Below are positions 1-4,813 of a stretch of 7,130 bases of DNA, piece after piece. The notes beneath the pieces are model-generated. The model made no database searches. It worked only from the letters and a program-made list of their open reading frames with translations, and was not told the origin of the DNA. Positions within the stretch are counted from its first letter, which is position 1. Each line of letters opens with the position of its first letter. The translations under genes and the position numbers were made by a program. The stretch comes from Candidatus Sungbacteria bacterium RIFCSPLOWO2_01_FULL_47_10 (GTDB lineage: Bacteria; Patescibacteriota; Minisyncoccia; Sungbacterales; GWA2-42-14). Where the stretch lies: the NCBI GenBank assembly GCA_001820675.1, contig MHQO01000026.1, forward strand, positions 20,017 through 27,146. The letters run 5' to 3'.

Positions 1-254
1 CATTTTTATCTCTTAAGAAAAGACAACGGTGCCGTAAAAAATACCGGTTGAACCGCATGGTTTTTTAGCCACGAAGCAGAAACCGCGGGAGCTTGCCCTT
101 GCGTAGTTCAGTCAATATCAAAACACTTCCCGAAAGAGAAGTGTTTTGAAAGCGTTTGAGAATCAGTTGCGGGGCCACGAACGGCCTCACACGAAAGCAC
201 TGTATTTGTTCGTGAAATTTATGTAATAATGCATGGGGATTTTATGTTGCAAAA
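1..254. other. Non-coding left end with hairpins
   Basis: I see no supportable gene in these 254 bases. They hold three inverted repeats: a perfect 12-bp stem at 118-129/138-149, a 6-bp stem with one wobble at 171-176/183-188 (GGGGCC/GGCCTC), and a 7-bp stem CACGAAC/GTTCGTG at 176-182/208-214. The last two share a base and compete with each other. Bases 1-3 read ATG on the minus strand, so a gene could begin at the left edge and run out of the window, but one codon is not enough to call it. A structured RNA, or simply the 3' region of hicA, are both possible. Confidence 0.4.
118..149. terminator. Terminator-like perfect hairpin downstream of hicA
   Basis: The arms TCAAAACACTTC and GAAGTGTTTTGA pair perfectly over 12 bp around an 8-nt loop. 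The A-rich outer left arm and T-rich outer right arm give the U-containing 3' flank typical of bidirectional terminators, although no long U-tract follows on either strand. It lies about 105 nt beyond the hicA stop codon and is the best candidate for ending hicBA transcription. It could also serve a gene reading in from the left. Confidence 0.45.
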
Positions 255-470
255 TTAAGGCTTAAATTCTTCCTTTGAAATTTTTGATTGTTTGATGATT
301 GCAAGAAGTGTTCCGATTGGAATTGGCTTTGATTTGCCATGGAGTGGAACAGGGACGATTGTGTTTGTTGCAAGATTTTTCCAAATCATGTGGCTACCTT
401 TTTGGCGAGAGACAATAAATCCATGTTTTCTTAAAATCTTTATCAATTTTTCTGCATTGATTGGCTTCAT
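255..470 (-). CDS. hicA: HicA family toxin (mRNA interferase)
   Basis: A 71-residue protein of the HicA/YcfA toxin family. These small double-stranded-RNA-binding-fold proteins cleave mRNA when freed from their HicB partner. Visible features are the N-terminal helix with the pattern KLIKILRKHGF, then a basic strand RQKGSHMIW. His27 in KGSH matches the family's catalytic histidine, and the lysines and arginines around it suit RNA binding. The C-terminal part (HGKSKPIPIGTLLAIIKQ) also fits the family, and the length is typical. It lies 36 nt downstream of hicB on the same strand, with no strong Shine-Dalgarno before its ATG, so translation may depend on the hicB message. Toxin downstream of antitoxin is the reverse of the E. 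coli hicAB order. Family assignment is firm; activity is inferred. Confidence 0.93.
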   Translation of the reverse strand: MKPINAEKLIKILRKHGFIVSRQKGSHMIWKNLATNTIVPVPLHGKSKPIPIGTLLAIIKQSKISKEEFKP

Positions 471-506
471 AATTTAAAAGGGCGAGGGCATCTACCACTC
501 GTCCTA

Positions 507-749
507 TCACACTCCGATCTTTATCTCATCAATAATAGGCCGTTCAGTTTTTATAGGAAAATCTTGTTTTTGCGATTCGAGTTCTTCTATCCAAAGTTCC
601 AAAACTTCTTTTGCGTTATTTTTTGCCTCCTCAAAAGTCTTACCAAAAGTAACACATCCCGGAAAATCAGGAAACAAAACATTATAGCCGCCTTCTTTCG
701 TTGGATCAAACACTGCAAAATATGATAATACGTTATGAACTTTTTTCAT
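507..749 (-). CDS. hicB: HicB family antitoxin, short form
   Basis: An 80-residue antitoxin partner of HicA. Residues about 10-55 carry the HicB N-terminal signature: YFAVFDPTKEGGYNVLFPDF, then PGCVTFGKTFEEAKNNAKE. This is a partly degraded RNase H-like fold that in known pairs covers the toxin active site. The protein ends soon after this domain and has no visible ribbon-helix-helix or helix-turn-helix C-terminus, so the usual DNA-binding autorepression module is missing. It is first in a hicB-hicA operon. The ATG at 747-749 is the only Met in the protein and is preceded 7 nt upstream by a good -10 element, which would make the mRNA leaderless. A GAGGT at about 13 nt could alternatively act as a distant ribosome binding site. 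Confidence 0.92.
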   Translation of the reverse strand: MKKVHNVLSYFAVFDPTKEGGYNVLFPDFPGCVTFGKTFEEAKNNAKEVLELWIEELESQKQDFPIKTERPIIDEIKIGV

Positions 750-756
750 AATAATA

Positions 757-784
757 ATTGTACCTCATTGATATAAAAAGTCAA
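757..784 (-). promoter_or_regulatory. Promoter of hicBA
   Basis: Read on the minus strand this is TTGACT, a 16-bp spacer, then TACAAT, close to the housekeeping sigma consensus. TACAAT ends 7 nt before the hicB ATG, so transcription should begin at or within a base or two of the start codon. It lies directly downstream of the terminator at 790-829, as expected for a fresh transcription unit. Confidence 0.6.
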
Positions 785-789
785 AGCGT

Positions 790-829
790 AAAAAACGAAC
801 GGCACCCACATAGGACGCCGTTCACGTTT
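790..829 (-). terminator. Intrinsic terminator upstream of hicBA
   Basis: On the minus strand, a GAACGGC/GCCGTTC stem (7 bp, extendable across a 2-nt bulge by AACG/CGTT) encloses a 13-nt loop and is followed by G and six T residues (790-795). This is a classic rho-independent terminator. It lies about 210 nt downstream of the CARDB gene stop codon, with the MITE-like element in between, and separates that operon from hicBA. Confidence 0.7.
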
Positions 830-868
830 AGTAATTCCATTATAGCAAATTTCGATATTAAAAGTCAA

Positions 869-977
869 TAGACCAGTTGCTTAATAATTTTTAGAGGAAA
901 TTTGATACAAAAAACCCTTATTTTAAGCCAATGATTTTTCAAAAAAACGGCTAAAACCTTATTAAGCAACTGGTCTA
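869..977. mobile_element. MITE-like element with 19-bp terminal inverted repeats
   Basis: The arms TAGACCAGTTGCTTAATAA (869-887) and its exact reverse complement (959-977) bound a 109-bp A+T-rich segment with no coding capacity. Pairing continues outward to 865/981 with one mismatch, giving 22 of 23. Both ends begin with TA, which fits an insertion sequence family that duplicates TA on insertion, such as IS630/Tc1-mariner relatives. That family assignment is inference. The interior has a second weaker inverted repeat around TTTTAAGCC and GGCTAAAA. Size, perfect ends and lack of genes suggest a non-autonomous miniature transposable element. A long regulatory hairpin is the alternative. Confidence 0.6.
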
Positions 978-1038
978 ATGAATAATCCACAAGGAGCGGG
1001 TATTATTTGGGTGGAGCTAACAGCGATGACAAATAGCC

Positions 1039-2565
1039 TTAATTCTCCGACACGCACTCTACGATAATGGTGAGCGAATTGTTCGTCTCATTCTTTTCGT
1101 TTACGTCGTTGTCGTAGTCGATGATTGCTTGAATCTCGTTTTCAACCGGAAAATGAGCGCAACTTGCACTGAACGGGCGTGAATCGGTTTGAGAAAAAGG
1201 ATACGATTCGCCGGCCGCGAGATTGATCCCCGAAAACCCCCCAAGATCACTTCCGGTCGTATTGTTTCGTGCCCGAAAACGGGCATCTGGAGATGCTATC
1301 TTTTCCGTACCGATATTTTTTATGACATATGAGATCTTCACATGCTCGTCGGTGAGCATCGGATTGGGTGTCACTGTTATCGATTCGACAATCAGGTCTC
1401 CATTACCGGCTTCCGCTTCGGTAATTTGAACATAATTATCGGTTCTATCAAGGCCAAGCACCTTGGGCTTTGGCGTATTCGCGGGACACTGCGTTTGGCA
1501 AAAATCATCCCCCGTATACATCACGATTTTTAAATTATAGGAGCCGGGTGTAAGCGGAAAACAATTGGTGCCCGCACCCCCGCAATCTTCGGTGGGGATG
1601 ACGATCTCAACGCGCTGGTGTTCGACTGGCACGTTTTTTACCAAGAGCGTTTCTCGGCGCTGGAGAAACTCGAGAAAGAGCGCTATCTTTGCCCCGCGTG
1701 GAGGGTTCAACACGGTAAAAGGGATTAAGAATCGGTCGCCCATTTTCGAGTTGCCGATGATCTGTTTGGCAAAAATGTTTGGAAAACGAACGGTAGCTTT
1801 TGCGGTCTCTCCGATCTCAAAAATCGGTGAAACCTCTTTTTCAATGGTTATCGACCCCATACTTAACCGATATCCGTTGATCGAGAGCCCGTGACGTGTT
1901 TCCGCCGATGCGTTTGCGTTTATATCCGCTTTAAGGAGAATGCCTGCTGAATCACCGGCGGGAAGAACAATGGAGAGATCGCGGAATCGAATTTCATTGT
2001 TGAGAAATTCTCCGCTTCCCGAAACTGGCTTTCCGTCGACGATAAGACGATAGTTGCTCATGCCCGTGGCGGGAGCGGAAATCGGATAACCCTTTTCGTT
2101 TGTGCTTTGAACCGGTTTTCCCTCGGAGTCGAACAGTGTGTCGCGGAAAGCAAGTTCGGAAATGACGACCTGCCGCGTAAGGGGTGCGGCCACTTCGGCA
2201 AAATAGATTGAAGCGCCCCTCTTTCCAGGCGGGAAAGAAATATTTCGCAAAAGAGAGATCGATCCTTCCAGTTTGGGAATCTGCATAGTTACCTCATTCA
2301 ATTCCGCCTCCGCTTTTTCCATGGTGTTTGAGAGTACCCCCATGTTCGTTTCAAGTGTTTCAATGTCCTTTTGCGTCGTCTCAAGCCGCATCGGTAATTC
2401 TCTTAACTCGGTATCAAGTGATGCGTTTTCTTCCGAAATCCTCTTAATGTCGTCTCGCATTGTTTCGAGAATAGATTTCGAACTCAGATAAAGCGCGCCC
2501 ATGGCCCCGAGTGCCAGTATGCAAAAAACCGCGATGCTAAAAATGATTTTGGATGTTGACTGCAT
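1039..2565 (-). CDS. Membrane-anchored surface protein: TM, coiled coil, beta domains, CARDB
   Basis: A 508-residue protein, probably anchored in the cytoplasmic membrane with most of its length outside. Residues 6-27 are one hydrophobic helix close to the N-terminus, and residues 28-107 are a heptad-rich coiled coil. Residues 132-247 form a beta-sandwich-like region of a kind I associate with CPR surface proteins (NYRLIVDGKPV, then LSIVLPAGDSAGILLKADIN). A second beta-rich region spans about 250-382. Residues 390-504 are a CARDB domain, shown by GDLIVESITVTPNP, VIKNIGTEKIA, LAAGES and IDYDNDVNEKNETNN. Six cysteines beyond the membrane helix could form disulfides. CARDB domains are adhesion-type Ig-like folds. 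The ATG at 2563-2565 is chosen because it starts 4 nt after the upstream gene's stop and just before the TM helix; the 53 codons open upstream are the antisense-free overlap of that gene in another frame. Exact role unknown. Confidence 0.85.
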   Translation of the reverse strand: MQSTSKIIFSIAVFCILALGAMGALYLSSKSILETMRDDIKRISEENASLDTELRELPMRLETTQKDIETLETNMGVLSNTMEKAEAELNEVTMQIPKLEGSISLLRNISFPPGKRGASIYFAEVAAPLTRQVVISELAFRDTLFDSEGKPVQSTNEKGYPISAPATGMSNYRLIVDGKPVSGSGEFLNNEIRFRDLSIVLPAGDSAGILLKADINANASAETRHGLSINGYRLSMGSITIEKEVSPIFEIGETAKATVRFPNIFAKQIIGNSKMGDRFLIPFTVLNPPRGAKIALFLEFLQRRETLLVKNVPVEHQRVEIVIPTEDCGGAGTNCFPLTPGSYNLKIVMYTGDDFCQTQCPANTPKPKVLGLDRTDNYVQITEAEAGNGDLIVESITVTPNPMLTDEHVKISYVIKNIGTEKIASPDARFRARNNTTGSDLGGFSGINLAAGESYPFSQTDSRPFSASCAHFPVENEIQAIIDYDNDVNEKNETNNSLTIIVECVSEN

Positions 2566-2569
2566 ATGC

Positions 2570-2932
2570 TTATTGAGGTAGCGATATGTCTGTAAGTGAT
2601 TCCAATTCGATCTCCAATGCCTGCTTTTGGGATAAAAGTTTCTCAAGTGAATCGGCGATTTCATTATAATGTAATTCCATTGAAGTTTTTTCGGATTCAA
2701 GGGCAGACTTCTTTTCCAACGCATCCTTCATTTCATTTTTCATCATGATGAATTCCGGTTCCTTAGTTTTCTTGATCAAATCTTCATGAACGTTATTTAC
2801 GGCTTTGCGTTCGATCTCAGCCGCCTGCAGATCGGACCGCACAGACGTCATAAACACAACATAAAAAACCACACCTCCTATCGTAAGAGCAATGATAAGA
2901 ATAATTCCCAGTAAAGATGTCTTCGAAATCAC
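2570..2932 (-). CDS. Short membrane protein with long coiled coil
   Basis: A 120-residue protein of unknown function, first gene of a two-gene operon with the CARDB protein. Residues 6-28 are one strong transmembrane helix, and residues 31-114 are almost wholly charged heptad-like coiled coil. The architecture resembles the N-terminal half of its neighbour, so the two may pair through their coiled coils (inference). The start is uncertain. I favour GTG at 2930-2932 because an extended -10 element ends 6 nt before it, and because the intrinsic terminator at 3022-3058 lies immediately before the longer alternative ATG at 3017-3019. That ATG would give 149 residues and would need read-through, and neither start has a Shine-Dalgarno. 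The shape recalls PilN/PilO-type or FtsL/FtsB-type bitopic proteins, but no signature supports either. Confidence 0.75.
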   Translation of the reverse strand: MISKTSLLGIILIIALTIGGVVFYVVFMTSVRSDLQAAEIERKAVNNVHEDLIKKTKEPEFIMMKNEMKDALEKKSALESEKTSMELHYNEIADSLEKLLSQKQALEIELESLTDISLPQ

Positions 2933-2938
2933 GCCGTC

Positions 2939-2947
2939 ATTATAACA
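2939..2947 (-). promoter_or_regulatory. Extended -10 promoter of the coiled-coil/CARDB operon
   Basis: The minus strand reads TGTTATAAT, a perfect TGnTATAAT extended -10 that can work without a -35 element, and no good -35 is seen. It ends 6 nt before a GTG codon, placing the transcription start at that codon. It lies downstream of the tRNA unit's terminator, as an independent promoter would. Confidence 0.5.
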
Positions 2948-3021
2948 TGACCTCGGCGGAAAATACATCACAAGCCGAATGCCCTTGCCCGAAACTTCGG
3001 TCTTTTCCGGAGCTTCCATTC

Positions 3022-3058
3022 AAAAAAAGCGGACACAATTAGCATCCTTTACGTCCGC
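3022..3058 (-). terminator. Intrinsic terminator of the tRNA-fMet unit
   Basis: On the minus strand the arms GCGGACGTAA and TTGTGTCCGC pair over 10 positions (two G-T wobbles) around a 10-nt loop and are followed by seven T residues (3022-3028). It ends transcription from the tRNA-fMet about 120 nt downstream of the tRNA and isolates the next operon. Confidence 0.8.
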
Positions 3059-3177
3059 GATCACTATTCCAGATGGGCGCCAGCGCAAAAATTCAAAATG
3101 ACTCCGGAGAAATAAAAAAATTCCTTATCTCCCAATAAGTTATTATCCACGCAGTTAAATTGAGTAACGGTCGTTAG

Positions 3178-3248
3178 TTGCGGGGGCCAGAATTGCACTG
3201 ACGCCTCGGGGTTATGAGCCCCGCGAGGTACTGCTCCTCCACCCCGCG
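3178..3248 (-). tRNA. Initiator tRNA-fMet (CAU)
   Basis: The 71-nt sequence folds as a cloverleaf: acceptor CGCGGGG with CCCCGC, D stem GAGG/CCTC, anticodon stem CGGGG/CCCCG around loop CTCATAA, variable AGGC, and T stem GTCAG/CTGGC. It is the initiator rather than elongator Met or Ile2. It has the unpaired C1 x A72 end, the A11-U24 pair, and three consecutive G-C pairs (29-31 with 39-41) next to the anticodon loop. The CCA end is not encoded; the genome reads CTA there, so CCA must be added enzymatically. Unusually, the D loop is only 7 nt (AGCAGTA) and lacks the GG pair, and the T loop reads TGCAATT, with G where U55 is expected. It has its own promoter and terminator. Confidence 0.93.
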
Positions 3249-3253
3249 ATATG

Positions 3254-3281
3254 AGTATAAAGCATCGAGTTTAAAATGCAA
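3254..3281 (-). promoter_or_regulatory. Promoter of tRNA-fMet
   Basis: On the minus strand TTGCAT, a 16-bp spacer and TATACT end 5 nt before the first base of the tRNA. The -35 is only a partial match and the -10 is good. The placement implies a 5' leader of at most a base or two. Confidence 0.5.
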
Positions 3282-3389
3282 GGAATCAGCGTTGTTTTTT
3301 TGCCGACATGAGTGGTAATGTCGGAGTGGATTATTTGCCTAAACCCGATACGCAATTATCACTACCAATATTTAAACCTCCGCAATTTC

Positions 3390-3418
3390 AAAAAATTAAA
3401 TCCGCCTTATGCAGGCGG
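3390..3418 (-). terminator. Terminator-like hairpin downstream of radical SAM gene
   Basis: On the minus strand CCGCCT/AGGCGG (6 bp) encloses a 5-nt loop and is followed by the T-rich run ATTTAATTTTTT. It lies about 200 nt after the radical SAM stop codon and is the nearest plausible terminator for that gene. The plus-strand reading has a weaker T-rich flank. Confidence 0.55.
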
Positions 3419-3620
3419 TTTCGGCTTTTAAATAGAGCATCGGGATACTATCACCGGATTAAATTAATTATGTCGGTAGCTTCTCGACTCGAAGAATAAA
3501 CGTTATTGTTCAAGCCTGCTCGCCTCGCTGAAGTTCCTGCGAAGCGGGTCGAGAACACACTTTAAACCGTAAGGCGTCAAAATTAAGTTCGTGCGGTACT
3601 ATTCTCAGATTGTTCTTGAT

Positions 3621-4460
3621 TCAGCACTGTGTGCGGTATTTCAGATATCCTTCCACAATGAAATACATATCGCTTACGGTGTCGTCGGTAAAATAATTCA
3701 TCGAGTTAACACTCGTTTTAATTGTTCTCCAAAACACTACATCCTTGCCGTATATTTCATACACTTCGGCGTCTGTCGCGAACCTCCGCTTGAGCGGGAA
3801 TATGTTTCTCACCTGTGAATAAATTTCTTCATATACCACCATATCGGGCATGAGTAAATCATTTCTTGTGTCGGTGCTCACGCGCCTGATCTGGATGTAG
3901 CGGACATTTTCAAACTTCGCGACATATCTGAGAAGTTCAAAAAATTCCTGCTTATTGCATCTATTGAGCACAATCGAGACTCTCGGTCTTTGTGTCGCGG
4001 GAATGATCGAGTCCCAGTCGGGCAGATCATCTCTTCCCATAATCATTCTATTCGTTACAGGACTAAGGGTATGAATCGAATATCCGGCGCTGAGTTCGCA
4101 TCGGTTGATAAGTTCCATCCTGGCAAGGGCAAGATACCCATTGGTGCGAAGGCCGACCGCAAAGTCTTGGGCATGCAAGAAATCGATGAGTTGTTCGAGA
4201 CATCGATACATCAAACTATCGGTGTTTTGGCCGGTGATGTATATCTTCCGTATGCGGTTATCTTTGCATTTTTTGAGGAATGTTTCGAAATTTTTCCATT
4301 CGGCAAAAGGAATTGCAAGCTGATTTTGGTCATCAATGACGCCCGCTAAATCCAGTCCAAGACAGAAAAAACAATTCGTATTACATTTTCCTAGGAGATT
4401 AATATTTGCAAATGAATAATCGTCTCGTTCTCGATTTTTTTGCGTATTTACGAGAGCCAT
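3621..4460 (-). CDS. Radical SAM domain protein, substrate unknown
   Basis: A 279-residue enzyme of the radical SAM superfamily. These enzymes use a [4Fe-4S] cluster to cleave S-adenosylmethionine and make a 5'-deoxyadenosyl radical. The cluster motif CNTNCFFC (CxxxCxxC) lies at residues 26-33. TGQNTDS at 76-82 occupies the place of the SAM-binding GGE motif. Later strands LRTNGYL (104-110), GYSIHTL (126-132), VSIVLNR (161-167) and IQIRRVS (189-195) fit a partial TIM barrel. There is no C-terminal cysteine cluster, so no SPASM or twitch-type auxiliary cluster domain. The ATG at 4458-4460 is preceded by GGAG with 5-nt spacing and by a TTGACA promoter, which rules against a longer in-frame extension upstream. 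It stands alone with no substrate-peptide or pathway gene beside it, so the reaction cannot be named. Confidence 0.88.
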   Translation of the reverse strand: MALVNTQKNRERDDYSFANINLLGKCNTNCFFCLGLDLAGVIDDQNQLAIPFAEWKNFETFLKKCKDNRIRKIYITGQNTDSLMYRCLEQLIDFLHAQDFAVGLRTNGYLALARMELINRCELSAGYSIHTLSPVTNRMIMGRDDLPDWDSIIPATQRPRVSIVLNRCNKQEFFELLRYVAKFENVRYIQIRRVSTDTRNDLLMPDMVVYEEIYSQVRNIFPLKRRFATDAEVYEIYGKDVVFWRTIKTSVNSMNYFTDDTVSDMYFIVEGYLKYRTQC

Positions 4461-4465
4461 TGTCA

Positions 4466-4469
4466 CTCC
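4466..4469 (-). promoter_or_regulatory. Ribosome binding site of radical SAM gene
   Basis: GGAG on the minus strand lies 5 nt before the ATG at 4460. It is the clearest Shine-Dalgarno in the window and fixes the start of the radical SAM gene rather than the open frame further upstream. Confidence 0.7.
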
Positions 4470-4497
4470 GGAAGGGTTTTTTTTAAGGTGCTCATAT

Positions 4498-4526
4498 AGA
4501 GTATCATATTGATAACATTCTGTCAA
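4498..4526 (-). promoter_or_regulatory. Promoter of radical SAM gene
   Basis: A perfect TTGACA (4521-4526) is followed by two overlapping -10 candidates: GATACT at 15-bp spacing and TACTCT at 17-bp spacing. Both match only partly. Transcription would begin about 30 nt before the ATG. The weak -10 next to a perfect -35 and an upstream repeat array would suit activated or repressed control. Confidence 0.55.
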
Positions 4527-4532
4527 CTTTTC

Positions 4533-4564
4533 TCGCTGGATTTCTCGCTGGATTGTCGCTGGAT
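4533..4564 (-). repeat. Three direct repeats ATCCAGCGA next to the -35 element
   Basis: On the minus strand ATCCAGCGA occurs three times (4556-4564, 4545-4553, 4533-4541), exactly conserved, at 11- and 12-bp periods, about one helical turn. The last copy ends 6 bp before TTGACA. Direct repeats in this place commonly bind a regulator that contacts RNA polymerase. No regulator gene is present here to assign. Confidence 0.6.
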
Positions 4565-4781
4565 AGGTTTTGCAAAGATCGAACCTGCCCATCAAAGCTT
4601 TAGCGTCGGCGGGGGAAAAGCATGCCGAGAGCGTAATGGTGGCGGCAGGGCATCCACCCGTTGCTGTGCACGGCCCCCACATCGAAGCCACAGAGAATGA
4701 CGAGGTAGCCGTCAGGGAAGCGCGAATTTGACCAAGCGTATCGGTTGTGCAGGATTGATTTTTTGCGGGGCTGTTTTATTT
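4565..4781. other. G+C-rich stretch without a supported gene
   Basis: This lies between the radical SAM promoter region and the protease terminator. Bases about 4570-4735 are clearly richer in G+C than the flanks and stay open in several frames on both strands. One is a plus-strand frame of 54 codons ending at 4732-4734, and another is a minus-strand frame ending near 4600. None has a start with a ribosome binding site, and I recognise no family. A decayed gene fragment is possible but not shown. Confidence 0.3.
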
Positions 4782-4804
4782 AAAAAGGCCCTCAAAAGAG
4801 AGCC
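4782..4804 (-). terminator. Intrinsic terminator of the metalloprotease gene
   Basis: On the minus strand GGCTCTC and GAGGGCC pair over 7 bp (one U-G wobble) around a TTTT loop and are followed by five T residues. The stem begins 9 nt after the protease stop codon, so it is the natural end of that transcript. Confidence 0.85.
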
Positions 4805-4813
4805 GTTCGTGTG

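Larger units (their letters stand above)
3249..3620. other. Gene-free stretch between tRNA-fMet and radical SAM gene
   Basis: These 372 bases contain the tRNA promoter, a perfect 7-bp hairpin CCGACAT/ATGTCGG with an 8-nt loop (3303-3324), and the terminator-like hairpin at 3390-3418. A 63-codon open frame on the plus strand starting at 3308 begins inside the first hairpin, has no ribosome binding site and shows no family features, so I do not call it. The first hairpin has no U-tract on its 3' side in either direction; its purpose is not visible. Confidence 0.5.

Noticed and set aside
167..177. GTTGCGGGGCC resembling the complement of the tRNA-fMet 3' end
   Set aside because: Similarity stops after about 10 bases and no cloverleaf can be drawn; chance or a minor remnant.
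91..180. Possible tRNA (GTAGTTCAG-like D arm, 12-bp stem, GTTTGAGAATC near a T-arm position)
   Set aside because: The central stem has an 8-nt loop and is too long for an anticodon arm, and no matching acceptor or T stem can be formed.
2566..2724. Extra 53 residues on the CARDB protein start
   Set aside because: They overlap the coiled-coil gene in another frame, read as random basic sequence, and would place an unlikely extension before the membrane helix.
533..3019. CRISPR-like array
   Set aside because: No regularly spaced repeats with unique spacers are present anywhere in the window; the repeats found are tandem or inverted.
3308..3499. Plus-strand 63-residue open frame
   Set aside because: It starts within a hairpin, lacks a ribosome binding site, covers the terminator hairpin at 3390-3418 and has no recognisable features.
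4461..4691. N-terminal extension of the radical SAM protein up to 4691 (356 residues)
   Set aside because: A GGAG ribosome binding site at 5 nt spacing and a TTGACA promoter lie inside the extension, and the added residues before the ATG at 4460 show no family similarity.
4567..4734. Plus-strand open frame of 54 codons with a protein-like tail
   Set aside because: No usable start codon with a ribosome binding site, and no family recognised; competing open frames exist on the other strand.
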